A DNA stretch of 64,000 bases from Bradyrhizobium ivorense (GCF_900696085.1 NZ_CAADFC020000030.1:124001-188000), one strand, 5' to 3'. Counted from the first letter of the stretch, positions 47,281-55,781 are shown. The notes: generated by a model from the sequence alone, not told the origin. Numbers and translations are program-made.

Positions 47281-48499
47281 TTCGGTTGTCCTGGCGATTG
47301 TCCCGGGATTCTTCCGTTTCCAGCGTGCCGCCGGCAAAATTGCGATACAGGAAGCGGTTCTGGCTGGCCGCGGACTCCCGCTCGGCCTGCTTGAAGATCT
47401 CCTCATGCCGCGGCGACAGCGCGCAGGCCGGATCGGTGTTGCCGGCATCGCCGGTCAGCGCAAAGGCCTGGCAGCGGCAGCCGCCGTAATCGACCTCGCG
47501 GAATTCGCAAGACTTGCACGGCTCCGGCATCCAGCCGGTGCCGCGATAGCGGTTGAAAGCTTCCGAGTTCTGCCAGATCCAGGCGATCGAATGGTTCGAG
47601 CGCACCGATTCGAATTCCAGTCCGGTGATGCTTTCGGCGGCATGGCACGGCAGCACCTTGCCGGCCGGCGAGATGTTGAAGAACTGGCGGCCCCAGCCGC
47701 CCATGCACTTCTTCGGCCGCAGCGCGTAGTAGTCGGGGACGACGTAATCGATCGCCAGCGTGCCCTTCAGCCGCGCCTGCGCCTCCTCGACGATGCGGCT
47801 GGTCTCCTCGATCTGCGCGATGGTCGGCATCAGCGCGGCGCGGTTCTTCAGCGCCCAGCCGTAATACTGCACATTGGCGACCTCGAGCCGGTCGGCGTCG
47901 AGATCGACCGCCATCTGGATGATGTCGGGGAGTTGATGCAGGTTCTGCCGGTGCATCACCGCGTTCACCGTGAGCGGCATTTCAAGCTCGCGCGTCCATT
48001 TCGCGACTTCGAGCTTCTTCCGGTGCGCGTCCTTCAACCCGGCGACGCGGTCGGCAACGGCCGGCTCGTTGCCCTGAAAGCTGATCTGCACATGGCTGAG
48101 GCCGGCATCCGCCAGCGCCGCGAGCTTGTCTTTGGTCAGCAGCACCGCCGAGGTGATCAGATTGGAATACAGCCCGACATCGCTGGCATGCTGCACCAGC
48201 TCGACGATGTCCTTGCGCGCGGTCGGCTCGCCGCCGGAAAAATGGATCTGCAGCACGCCGAGCTCGGCGAGCTCGCTCAGCACCTTCTTCCATTCCCCAG
48301 TGGTGAGCTCGGTCGAGCCGCGGTCGAGCTCGACCGGGTTGGAGCAGTAAGGGCATTGCAGCGGGCAGCGGTGCGTGATCTCGAGCAGAACCGCGAGCGG
48401 GATGCCGTAGGTCTCGGCCGCCGAGCGGCGGCTCTCCAGCACGGCGAGCCCGTCGCTCGGGCCTGGCGGTGTCTTGTTGTCGGCGAGCGTGTCACTCAT
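47270..48499 (-). CDS. pqqE: PQQ biosynthesis radical SAM enzyme PqqE
   Basis: 409 aa. Uses S-adenosylmethionine radical chemistry to cross-link the Glu and Tyr side chains of the PqqA peptide. The radical SAM cluster ligands are in THRCPLQCPYC (Cys45, 49, 52). The C-terminal SPASM region has further cysteines in KKCMGG, VLPCHAAE, PCKSCEFREVDYGGCRC and DPACALS for two auxiliary clusters. HFSGGEPTARKDI is the family's GGEP motif. The start overlaps the pqqD stop (ATGA 48496-48499), consistent with PqqD delivering PqqA to PqqE. Confidence 0.97.
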   Translation of the reverse strand: MSDTLADNKTPPGPSDGLAVLESRRSAAETYGIPLAVLLEITHRCPLQCPYCSNPVELDRGSTELTTGEWKKVLSELAELGVLQIHFSGGEPTARKDIVELVQHASDVGLYSNLITSAVLLTKDKLAALADAGLSHVQISFQGNEPAVADRVAGLKDAHRKKLEVAKWTRELEMPLTVNAVMHRQNLHQLPDIIQMAVDLDADRLEVANVQYYGWALKNRAALMPTIAQIEETSRIVEEAQARLKGTLAIDYVVPDYYALRPKKCMGGWGRQFFNISPAGKVLPCHAAESITGLEFESVRSNHSIAWIWQNSEAFNRYRGTGWMPEPCKSCEFREVDYGGCRCQAFALTGDAGNTDPACALSPRHEEIFKQAERESAASQNRFLYRNFAGGTLETEESRDNRQDNRNGA

Positions 48500-48804
48500 G
48501 CTGTGCTCTCGCGCGCTTCGGTGAGAAAGCCCTTGTCGGCCAGGTCCTGCAGCATCGCGACCACGTCAATTGCGATCGCCTCGCGCGGCGCTGCGTATTT
48601 TTCCGCAAGCATGTCGACCATGTCAGCCACGCTGCGCACGCCGTCGCAGAGCTGCAGCACCTCGACCGCGATCTCGTCCGGCGCCAGCACGCGCTCCGGC
48701 GCCAGGATCACCCAAACCTGCCGCGTCTCGTCGAATTTCAGCTTGGCATGGCGCGGCAGTTTTGGCCGGCTGGTCTCGCTGACGCTGATGTTGCGGCTCG
48801 CCAT
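48496..48804 (-). CDS. pqqD: PqqA-binding chaperone PqqD
   Basis: 102 aa. Peptide-recognition (RRE-type) protein that binds PqqA and presents it to PqqE. KLPRHAKLKFDETRQVWVILAPERVL forms the beta-strands of the winged-helix-like fold, followed by DEIAVEVLQLCDG and the terminal helix ML-Q-DLADKGFL. Separate from PqqC here (in some methylotrophs the two are fused). It starts 9 nt after the pqqC stop and overlaps pqqE by 4 nt. Confidence 0.95.
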   Translation of the reverse strand: MASRNISVSETSRPKLPRHAKLKFDETRQVWVILAPERVLAPDEIAVEVLQLCDGVRSVADMVDMLAEKYAAPREAIAIDVVAMLQDLADKGFLTEARESTA

Positions 48805-48813
48805 GTGTCGTTC

Positions 48814-49593
48814 CTAGCTCGTCTTCGGCACGAAGGCGCCGGGCGGAATGTGGCCGTCGACATAGGCGTGATACAGCGCGTCGAGCTGCACCCACAGCAC
48901 GTTGGTCTTGAAGATCAGCGCGTTGCAGACCGCCTCGCGCTCGGCCGGCGTTCTGGCGTGCTGCTTGACGTAGTCGAGCGCAAAGCCGGCATCGCGCGGC
49001 GCCTGGGTCAGGCGGCGGCTGAAATAGCTCATGATGTCGGGATTGACGAAGTCGTAGTGCTTCAGCATCCCCGAGATGCGTTCCTCGTGCAGGTTCGGCG
49101 CGAACAGTTCAGTGAGCGAGGAGGCGATCGCCTCCAGCGGCGTGCGGTCGCGGCAGAAATGCACGTAAGCTTCGACCGCAAAGCGCGTCGCCGGCAAAAT
49201 GCCTTCAGTGGATTCCACATAGGCGGTGTCGAGGCCGAGGCCCTCGGTCAGCTTGAGCCAGCGCTCGATGCCGCCCTCGGTGCCGAGATCGCCGTCATGA
49301 TCCTCGATGCGGTGGCGCCATTCGACGCGGGTGTTGCGATCGCGGAAGCGCGAGATCACCATCGCGTCCTTCAGCGGGATCGTGCTCTGGTAGTAATAGC
49401 GGTTCAGCGCCCAGGCCTGCACCTGGCCCTTGTTGAGCTTGCCGCCGTGCAGCAGGCGGTGGAACGGGTGCAGGCTGTGATAGCGCGTCGCGCCGATGGT
49501 GCGCAGCGTCGCTTCCATCTCCTCGGCTGAATCGAGCGTGATGCCCTTGCCGATCGAGAGCGCCGTCATCCCATTGGTAGGCACCACATTCAC
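48814..49593 (-). CDS. pqqC: Pyrroloquinoline-quinone synthase PqqC
   Basis: 259 aa. Cofactorless oxidase that closes the ring and removes eight electrons in the last step of PQQ formation. Typical stretches: YHSLHPFHRLLHGGKLNKGQ, WALNRYYYQSTIPLKDA, HRIEDHDGD and FAPNLHEERISGML, including active-site histidines and tyrosines of the haem-oxygenase-like fold. Normal family length. The ATG overlaps the pqqB stop by 4 nt (49590-49593). Confidence 0.96.
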   Translation of the reverse strand: MNVVPTNGMTALSIGKGITLDSAEEMEATLRTIGATRYHSLHPFHRLLHGGKLNKGQVQAWALNRYYYQSTIPLKDAMVISRFRDRNTRVEWRHRIEDHDGDLGTEGGIERWLKLTEGLGLDTAYVESTEGILPATRFAVEAYVHFCRDRTPLEAIASSLTELFAPNLHEERISGMLKHYDFVNPDIMSYFSRRLTQAPRDAGFALDYVKQHARTPAEREAVCNALIFKTNVLWVQLDALYHAYVDGHIPPGAFVPKTS

Positions 49594-50519
49594 AGCACGA
49601 TCTCCGTTCCGTCGGAGGGAATCTGCCAGCCCGCCTGTTCTGCCGCCTTGCGCTCGGCCGAGGTCCCAAGCAGCGCCGGGTTGGAGTTGTTGATATGCAA
49701 AAACACTTTTCGTCCGATGTCGAGACCGGCGAGGCCTTCGATCGCGCCGTGCTCGCCCGACATCGAAATATGTCCCATACTCTGGCCGGTCTTGTTGCCG
49801 AGCCCGGCCGCCGCCAGTTCGTCGTCACGCCACACCGTGCCGTCGAAGAACACCAGCGGCGCACCCTTGATCCGCGCCTTCAGATCGTCGGTCACCCGCG
49901 CGCAGGCCGCCAGGAAGTAGAAATATTTGCCGCTGGCCTTGTCCGCAATACGCAGGCCCAGCGTATCGCCGACGCCGTCGCGGCCTGCCGGATGTGCGGT
50001 GCCCTCGAGATACCAGGCGCCCTTGCCGGGAACCTCGAACGGCAGCACCTCGAGCCCGGACGGCGATCCGTCGGGCAGGGCAGGTTCAAAGGCCTGATCG
50101 ACCGCGATCGGCTGGCGCTTGACGTTCTTCTCGTTCAGCACGTTGAAGACGCTGTTGGAGCGCAGGATCGCCAGCACCCGCTCATGCGCATAGATCGAAA
50201 ACGGCGAACCCTCGCGCATCGACAACAGCCCCGCGACCGCATCGATCTCGCCATTGGTGAGGATCACGCCCGCGATCGGCGTGTGGCGCAGCGCGCCGGC
50301 CTTTGGATGCAATTGCGCCGTTGCGATCAATTGCTGGCGCAGATCGGGCGAGGCGTTGACCAGGAACCAGTGCGCGCCGTCGCCGCTGAATGCGATCGAG
50401 GCTTGCGTGCTCTGCAGTTCCGGATGGTCGCTTCGTGCCGCCCTGCAATTCGGGCAACCGCAGTTCCACTGCGGAACGCCGCCACCTGCTGCGGCACCCA
50501 GGACGACGACACGAAGCAT
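49590..50519 (-). CDS. pqqB: PqqB, metallo-hydrolase-like hydroxylase
   Basis: 309 aa of the metallo-beta-lactamase superfamily; PqqB is reported to hydroxylate the tyrosine of the cross-linked Glu-Tyr intermediate. The start MLRVVVLGAAAGGGVPQWNC and GCPNCRAARSDHPELQ (paired cysteines) are hallmarks, as are SPDLRQQL and FFDGTVWRDDEL. GGGAG-like ribosome site GGGAGACGG lies upstream of the ATG at 50519. The 157-nt spacer to pqqA contains no second gene. Confidence 0.96.
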   Translation of the reverse strand: MLRVVVLGAAAGGGVPQWNCGCPNCRAARSDHPELQSTQASIAFSGDGAHWFLVNASPDLRQQLIATAQLHPKAGALRHTPIAGVILTNGEIDAVAGLLSMREGSPFSIYAHERVLAILRSNSVFNVLNEKNVKRQPIAVDQAFEPALPDGSPSGLEVLPFEVPGKGAWYLEGTAHPAGRDGVGDTLGLRIADKASGKYFYFLAACARVTDDLKARIKGAPLVFFDGTVWRDDELAAAGLGNKTGQSMGHISMSGEHGAIEGLAGLDIGRKVFLHINNSNPALLGTSAERKAAEQAGWQIPSDGTEIVL

Positions 50520-50676
50520 GATCCGTCTCCCGGAGAATCAGAGCCCAAGCGAGTCAGAGCCCAGAAACGTTACGAGGTGGAGCCCGGGTCTGAGCTGCAC
50601 TCCCTTGCTCGGGAGCGCGCGCCACGCCCGGACGTCCACCTGCGCTAAACGCTAAACGTGTAGAGGGCGCTGCCGC

Positions 50677-50757
50677 TTACTTGCGGGTGGCGCACATATA
50701 CATATTGATTTCCATGCCGACCGACACTTCGACGATCTTCGGTGCTTTCCAGGCCAT
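50677..50757 (-). CDS. pqqA: PQQ precursor peptide PqqA
   Basis: 26-codon gene read on the minus strand: it begins MAWKAPKIVEVSVG and contains MEINMY, i.e. Glu16-x3-Tyr20, the two residues that PqqE links and that become PQQ. The length (23-29 in known PqqA), Trp3 and Pro6 also fit. AAGGAG lies 6 nt before the ATG at 50757. It is the first gene of the pqq operon, 157 nt before pqqB, a gap that in other bacteria allows more pqqA than pqqB-E message. Too short to appear in most ORF lists. Confidence 0.96.
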   Translation of the reverse strand: MAWKAPKIVEVSVGMEINMYMCATRK

Positions 50758-51068
50758 TTGGCTCTCCTTATTGCGACCGGACGACTTCCGCCCTGCGGAC
50801 TAAAGTACTGCCGTCAAAAAAGTTCGCCACCTAAATTTTTTGCAAGGTTGCCTTGCCCGGTGCATGCTGCGTTGCGGCATGCAAATTCCCCCCGCTCACG
50901 TCATTGTGCGCGCCTTTGCCTCAAAAGCCCGTGGCATCAGACGTTTTTCCTGTTGTTCGCCATACGGTGAATGGTGATCTTGGGTTAAGGAGGGTCCTCC
51001 CAAGGTCCTGGTGACGATCTCGCGCCTTCGGCGACGAGGAGCGCATAACTGAAGCCGAGTTCAGCCCG
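50758..51068. promoter_or_regulatory. Divergent region between pqqA and the DUF6894 gene
   Basis: 311 nt with no gene. Two strong inverted repeats lie side by side: GCAAGG-TTG-CCTTGC at 50842-50856 and TGCATGC-N9-GCATGCA at 50861-50883, 85-130 nt before the pqqA ATG. Between them and pqqA is an AT-rich stretch; on the minus strand TTTTTGACGG gives a -35-like element, but I find no good -10. They look like operators for pqq control; the regulator is unknown. Confidence 0.45.
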
Positions 51069-51326
51069 ATGCCACGCTATTTCTTCAACACCCGTATCGG
51101 CGACGAGCTGATTTCCGACCCTGACGGCGAGATTCTGCGGGATCCCGACCGCGCCTGGGAAATGGCGCGGGCGATGATCCGCGAGCTGCTCAAGACCGAG
51201 GGCGCCGACGGCGCCCTGCTCAGCGCGGTCATCGAGGTGACCGACGACGACGGCGAGATCGTGCTGGAGTTTCCGTTCACGGAGGCGATCCTCGACCGCC
51301 CGGACCGCTCGATCACCCGGCATTGA
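51069..51326 (+). CDS. DUF6894 family small protein
   Basis: 85 aa, acidic. The opening MPRYFFNTRIGDELISDPDGE and the following ILRDPDRAWEMARAMIRELL match the short DUF6894 proteins that are numerous in Bradyrhizobium. No signal peptide, membrane segment or catalytic motif. Function unknown. It is divergent from pqqA and ends 168 nt before the sorbosone-dehydrogenase-type gene. Confidence 0.75.
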   Translation: MPRYFFNTRIGDELISDPDGEILRDPDRAWEMARAMIRELLKTEGADGALLSAVIEVTDDDGEIVLEFPFTEAILDRPDRSITRH

Positions 51327-51494
51327 CGCGCGCCGAAGTTGCAGCGCGGCCCGAATGTGCTGGCGCACGCTCAATATTCGGTACGTTTCCGGTTGCATTT
51401 GTCCGGACAAATTCGCAAGACTATCAAACTCCGGAAAGCCGCCGGCGCCGGCATCGGTGCCAAGGAAGACGGCTTCCGTTCAGGGGAGAACAGC

Positions 51495-52769
51495 ATGATC
51501 CGTTATTCGTTCGCGCCGCGCAGCCTGTTGCTGGCGGGCGCTTTCTTTGGTGCATTCACGCTCGGTGCTGCGGCGCAGCAGCCCGCCAGCCCGCCCGCTG
51601 CAGGCGCCGCACCGGCCGCGCAGCCGCTGCCGCCGGGATCGCCGCTGATCGGGCGTCCGGACAATGAGGCCGCCGCCAAGCTCGCCCCGGTTGCGCCGCC
51701 GCCGCTGCCGGCCGCGCCCGACAAGCTGCCGCTCGCCAAGCTCAAGGTGCCGGCCGGCTTCAATGTCGAGGTCTATGCCGCCGGCATGGCCAATGCGCGC
51801 TCGCTCGCGCTCAGCGACAAGGGCACGGTGTTCGTCGGCAGCCGCCTCGTCGACAAAGTCTATGCTATCGTCAACAAGGACGGCAAACGCTCGGTCAAGG
51901 TGGTCGCCTCGGGGCTCTACCGGCCGAACGGCGTCGCCTTCAAGGACGGCACGCTCTACATCGCCGAACTGTCGAAGGTCTCCAAGATCGACAACATCGA
52001 TGACGTGCTGGACAACCCGCCGAAGCCGACCTTGATCTATGACAAGCTGCCGAAGGACGAGGCCCATGGCTGGAAGTTCATCGCCATCGGTCCCGACAAC
52101 AAGCTCTACGTCCCGGTCGGCCAGCCCGGCAACGTCGTGCTGCATGACGACGCCCACGGCCAGATCCGCCGCATGAATCTCGACGGCTCAGGCGCCGAGG
52201 TCTATGCGCTCGGCGTCCGCAACACCGTCGGCTTCGACTGGAATCCCGAGACCAAGCAGATGTACTTCACCGACAACGGCCGCGACTGGCTGTCGGAGAC
52301 GGTGCCGGAGGACGAGCTCAACCGCGTCACCAAGGCCGGCGAGCATTTCGGCGCGCCCTATTGCCTGCAGGGCAATATCATCGACCAGGAGCTTGGCTGG
52401 GGCAAGGACTGCAAGGACTACACCGCGCCGGTCGGGCTGATGGGCCCGCACACCGCGGCGCTCGGCATGCGCTTCTACACCGGAAGCCAGTTCCCGAAGA
52501 GCTACAAGAACGCGATCTTCGTCGCGCGCCACGGCTCCTGGAACAAGTCGAAGAAGCAGGGCGGCGACGTCGTCGTGGTCAAGCTGAACAAGGACGGTAC
52601 CGTGAAGTCGATGGAGCCGTTCATGACCGGCTTCCTCGAGGACAACAAGTATATCGGCCGCCCGGTCGATGTGATGCTGCTCAAGGACGGCTCGATGCTG
52701 GTCTCCGACGACTGGAACGGCGCGGTCTACCGCGTCAGCTACGGCAAGCCGAAGGTCGCGAACCAGTAA
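51495..52769 (+). CDS. PQQ-dependent sugar dehydrogenase-like protein (sorbosone dehydrogenase family), periplasmic
   Basis: 424 aa. Signal peptide ending FTLGAAA before QQP (about residue 27), an Ala/Pro linker, then a six-bladed beta-propeller of the glucose/sorbosone dehydrogenase family: LKVPAGFNVEVYAAGMANAR, GTVFVGSRLVDKVYAI, YRPNGVAFKDGTLYIAE, ALGVRNTVGFDWNPETKQMYFTDNGRDW, ARHGSWNKSKKQGG and MLVSDDWNGAVYRVSYG. Such enzymes oxidise aldoses using PQQ; the substrate here is unknown. GGGGAG lies about 8 nt before the ATG at 51495. Neighbours, the pqq operon on one side and a di-haem cytochrome on the other, support a PQQ role. Confidence 0.85.
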   Translation: MIRYSFAPRSLLLAGAFFGAFTLGAAAQQPASPPAAGAAPAAQPLPPGSPLIGRPDNEAAAKLAPVAPPPLPAAPDKLPLAKLKVPAGFNVEVYAAGMANARSLALSDKGTVFVGSRLVDKVYAIVNKDGKRSVKVVASGLYRPNGVAFKDGTLYIAELSKVSKIDNIDDVLDNPPKPTLIYDKLPKDEAHGWKFIAIGPDNKLYVPVGQPGNVVLHDDAHGQIRRMNLDGSGAEVYALGVRNTVGFDWNPETKQMYFTDNGRDWLSETVPEDELNRVTKAGEHFGAPYCLQGNIIDQELGWGKDCKDYTAPVGLMGPHTAALGMRFYTGSQFPKSYKNAIFVARHGSWNKSKKQGGDVVVVKLNKDGTVKSMEPFMTGFLEDNKYIGRPVDVMLLKDGSMLVSDDWNGAVYRVSYGKPKVANQ

Positions 52770-52780
52770 CAACCATCAAC

Positions 52781-52861
52781 GTCATTCCGGGGCGATGCGC
52801 AGCATCGAACCCGGAATCTCGAGATTCCGGGTCTGGCGCTTGCGCACCAGCCCGGAATGAC
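52781..52861. repeat. Dispersed intergenic palindrome, type C
   Basis: Outer arms GTCATTCCGGG and CCCGGAATGAC enclose an inner perfect palindrome (52809-52832, core GGAATCTCGAGATTCC). It sits in the 112-nt gap between the dehydrogenase and cytochrome genes, so it is probably transcribed and could form a stable hairpin that alters their ratio. A related copy is at 55652-55754. Confidence 0.75.
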
Positions 52862-52881
52862 GGAATTTTCAGGAGCGTCCA

Positions 52882-53451
52882 ATGCGTAATCCAATCATCC
52901 CCGCGCTCCTGCTTGCATTAACCTCCTTCCCATCCAATGCCGAAACCATCCAGGAGCGTGCCGTCGCGTGCCTTGCCTGTCACGGCGAGCGCGGCACGTC
53001 GGAGACCGAGAACACGCCCTCGCTCGGCGGCCAGCAGGCGCCCTATGGGCTGATCCAGCTGTTCATGTTCCGCGAGAAGCTGCGGGTGTTCGAGCCGATG
53101 AACGAGATGGCAAAGCCGCTCACCGACGACGATCTGCGCGCCTTCTCCGACTTCATCGCCACGCTGCCGAAGCCTGCGCCGCCGGCGGACGCCGGCGACC
53201 CCGCGCGGATGGCCAAGGGCCAGGCGCTGGCGCAGCAGAACCGCTGCAACACCTGCCACAACACCGATTATTCGGGCAAAGAGAACGTTCCGCGCATCGC
53301 CAACCAGCGCGAGGACTACCTCGCCAAGACGCTCGCCGAATACAAGGACAACACCCGCCACGGCTACGACGCCACCATGGCCGACGTGATGCAGCCGGTC
53401 GCTAAGGAGCAGATCGCCGATCTCGCCTATTACATCGCGCATGTCCGCTGA
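52882..53451 (+). CDS. Di-haem cytochrome c, c4-like
   Basis: 189 aa. Signal peptide [20 protein letters not shown], then two c-type haem sites: CLACH (Cys30, Cys33, His34) and CNTCH (Cys122, Cys125, His126). Candidate sixth ligands are the methionines in [11 protein letters not shown] and TMADVMQPV. The two similar halves match the c4/periplasmic di-haem class. AGGAG lies about 8 nt before the ATG. Placed just after the PQQ-type dehydrogenase, it is a good candidate for its electron acceptor. Confidence 0.9.
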
Positions 53452-53517
53452 CCTGTCCGGGCCGCTGGCCATGTGCTCCGTGCGGCGCTAAAACGCCTCC
53501 GTCACACGGAGTGCGTT

Positions 53518-54909
53518 ATGCAGGATCTTTGGCGTCTGTCGGCGGCCGAGCTCGCCGGTCTCATCAAATCGAAGAAGGTTTCGGCGAAGGAGGCGGCAGA
53601 GGCGGGGCTGGCCCGGCTCGATGCGGTCAATCCGAAGATCAATGCGGTGGTCGATCACCGCCCGGACGACGTGCTGGCGCAGGCCGCGGCGGTCGATGCG
53701 GCGATTGCGCGCGGCGAGGAGGTCGGGCCGCTCGCCGGCGTGCCCGTCACCATCAAGGTCAATGTCGACCAGGAGGGCTATGCCACCACCAACGGGCTGA
53801 AGGCGCAGCGCGACGTCATCGCCAAGGTGGACAACCCGGTGGTCGCCAATCTGCGCAAGGCCGGCGCGGTGCTGCTCGGCCGCACCAACTGCCCGGCGGT
53901 GTCCTATCGCTGGTTCACCACCAATCTCATTCACGGCGACACCAAGAACCCGCGCGATCCCGGCATCACGCCGGGCGGCTCGTCGGGCGGCGCGGGCTCA
54001 GCGGTCGCGGCCGGCATCGGCCATATCGCCCACGGCACCGATATCGCCGGCTCGATCCGCTATCCGGCCTATGCCTGCGGCGTGCACGGCCTGCGGCCGA
54101 GCATGGGCCGCATCCCGGCGTTCAATGCGGCATTGCCGGAGCGTCCGATCGGCCCGCAGATCAGCGCGGTCTCCGGCCCGCTGGCGCGCACGGTGAACGA
54201 CCTGCGCATCTCGCTGGCGGCAATGGCGGCGCCGGATTATCGCGATCCCTGGTACGCGCCGGTGCCGCTGGTGGGGCCGCCGCGCGAGAAGCGCGTCGCG
54301 ATGTGCCTCAATCCCGGCGGCCTCAACCCGGTCTCCGACGTGGTCGCTGCAGTGGCTGACGCCGGCAAACGGCTGCAAGCGGCCGGTTGGACCGTCGAGG
54401 AGATCGACGATACGCCGTCGTTGCGTGAGGCCGCCGAAATCCAGACCCGGCTCTGGCTCGGCGACGGCTACGAGGCCCAGCTCGCCTTTGCCGAGCGCGA
54501 GGGCGATCCCGGCGCGCTTGCCTGCCTGCGCGGCGTGCGCGCAAGAGTGCATCCGTTCGACCTGTCGCAGGCGCTGGCCCGCCGTGCGACGCTGACCCGC
54601 GAATGGTTCGGCTTCTTCGAAAAATATCCGGTACTGCTGATGCCGGTGTCAGGCGAATTGCCATTCCCCGATCATCTCGACCGCAAGGACGAGGCGTCGT
54701 TCGCGCGGGTCTGGCATGCGCAACTGCCGCAGATTGCAATCCCCTTCATGGGGCTTCCGGGCCTTGTCGTCTCCACCGGCCTTGTCGGACGGATTCCCGT
54801 CGGCGTGCAGCTCGTGGCGGGCCGCTATCGCGAAGATCTCTGCCTGGCTGCGGGCGAAGCAGTGGAAGCGGGCGGCACGCCGTCCGCGCCAATCGATCCG
54901 GTGACCTGA
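53518..54909 (+). CDS. Amidase signature enzyme
   Basis: 463 aa. Ser-cisSer-Lys hydrolase of the amidase signature family: Lys80 in GVPVTIKVN, Ser155 in GGSSGGAGSA and nucleophile Ser179 in GTDIAGSIRYPA. The spacings of 75 and 24 residues equal those of characterised members, so the triad is intact. The substrate is not evident; the family includes amide, nitrile-derived and urethane hydrolases and the tRNA amidotransferase GatA, but no GatB/C partners are nearby. The ATG at 53518 starts MQDLWRLSAAEL. One base separates its stop from the glutathione peroxidase ATG, so they share a transcript with the DUF3297 gene. Confidence 0.92.
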   Translation: MQDLWRLSAAELAGLIKSKKVSAKEAAEAGLARLDAVNPKINAVVDHRPDDVLAQAAAVDAAIARGEEVGPLAGVPVTIKVNVDQEGYATTNGLKAQRDVIAKVDNPVVANLRKAGAVLLGRTNCPAVSYRWFTTNLIHGDTKNPRDPGITPGGSSGGAGSAVAAGIGHIAHGTDIAGSIRYPAYACGVHGLRPSMGRIPAFNAALPERPIGPQISAVSGPLARTVNDLRISLAAMAAPDYRDPWYAPVPLVGPPREKRVAMCLNPGGLNPVSDVVAAVADAGKRLQAAGWTVEEIDDTPSLREAAEIQTRLWLGDGYEAQLAFAEREGDPGALACLRGVRARVHPFDLSQALARRATLTREWFGFFEKYPVLLMPVSGELPFPDHLDRKDEASFARVWHAQLPQIAIPFMGLPGLVVSTGLVGRIPVGVQLVAGRYREDLCLAAGEAVEAGGTPSAPIDPVT

Positions 54910-54910
54910 G

Positions 54911-55387
54911 ATGCCGACGGTCTACGATTTCAGTGCAAAGTCGCTCGCGGGCGAGGACATATCGCTGCAGCGCTTCGAGAACCAGGTGCTGCTGATCGTC
55001 AACACCGCGAGCGCCTGTGGCTTCACCCCGCAATACAAGGGCCTGCAGGAGCTGTACGCCGATCTGTCGCCGCGCGGCTTTGCCGTGCTCGGCTTTCCCT
55101 GCAACCAGTTCGGCGCGCAGGAGCCGGGCGATGCGAAACAGATCGCGGAGTTCTGCGAGACCAAATACGCCGTGACGTTTCCGATGTTCGCCAAGATCGA
55201 CGTCAACGGCAGCAACGCGCATCCATTGTACGAACACCTGAAGCGTGAGAAGTCGAGCCTGCTCGGACCCTCGATCAAATGGAATTTCACCAAGTTCCTG
55301 GTCGACCGGTCCGGCAAGGTGGTGGCGCGGCATGCGCCGACCGCCAGGCCCGAAGGATTGAGGAAGGAAATCGAGGCGTTGCTATGA
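54911..55387 (+). CDS. Glutathione peroxidase family thiol peroxidase
   Basis: 158 aa, cytoplasmic. Reduces hydrogen peroxide or organic peroxides. NTASACGFTPQY carries the peroxidatic Cys36 (cysteine, not selenocysteine), GFPCNQFGAQEPG carries Gln70 and a second Cys64, and IKWNFTKFLVD carries the catalytic Trp and Asn. The lack of the dimer loop and the second cysteine suggest a thioredoxin-type Gpx, an inference. Stop and next start overlap (ATGA 55384-55387). Confidence 0.94.
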   Translation: MPTVYDFSAKSLAGEDISLQRFENQVLLIVNTASACGFTPQYKGLQELYADLSPRGFAVLGFPCNQFGAQEPGDAKQIAEFCETKYAVTFPMFAKIDVNGSNAHPLYEHLKREKSSLLGPSIKWNFTKFLVDRSGKVVARHAPTARPEGLRKEIEALL

Positions 55388-55647
55388 GCGAGAACGACGA
55401 CACCACCAACCGGCCACTGCCGGACCGCCTCTCGGTCGATCCGAACAGCCCGTTCTACAACGCGGAGGTCCTGTCGCGCGACGTCGGCATCCGCTTCAAG
55501 GGCGTCGAGAAGACCAATGTCGAGGAATACTGCGTCAGCGAAGGCTGGGTGCGCGTCACCGCCGGCAATGCCAAGGACCGCCACGGCAATCCCCTGACCA
55601 TCAAGGTGCACGGCCCGGTCGAGCCGTATTTCAGGGATAAGAAGTAG
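55384..55647 (+). CDS. DUF3297 family protein
   Basis: 87 aa. PDRLSVDPNSPFYNAEVLSRDVGIRFKGVEKTNVEEYCVSEGWVRV-type sequence is the whole of the DUF3297 family, a small soluble cytoplasmic protein of unknown function. The ATG at 55384 overlaps the glutathione peroxidase stop by 4 nt, so the two are translationally coupled; the same pairing may reflect an oxidative-stress role, but that is a guess. Confidence 0.88.
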   Translation: MSENDDTTNRPLPDRLSVDPNSPFYNAEVLSRDVGIRFKGVEKTNVEEYCVSEGWVRVTAGNAKDRHGNPLTIKVHGPVEPYFRDKK

Positions 55648-55651
55648 CACC

Positions 55652-55754
55652 GTCATTCCGGGATGGTGCGCAAGCACCAGACCCGGAATCTCGAGATTCT
55701 CAGGTGCGCAATTGCGCACCATAGTTCGATGCTGCGCATCGCCCCGGAATGACG
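55652..55754. repeat. Dispersed intergenic palindrome, type C (extended)
   Basis: GTCATTCCGGG at the left is mirrored by CCCCGGAATGAC at the right. Inside are CCCGGAATCTCGAGATTC, shared with 52809-52832 but with a decayed right arm, and GGTGCGCAATTGCGCACC, itself a perfect palindrome. It lies between the DUF3297 and tartrate dehydratase genes and overlaps nothing coding. Confidence 0.75.
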
Positions 55755-55781
55755 TGCCTAACAACCCCGAGAGTATTTCCC

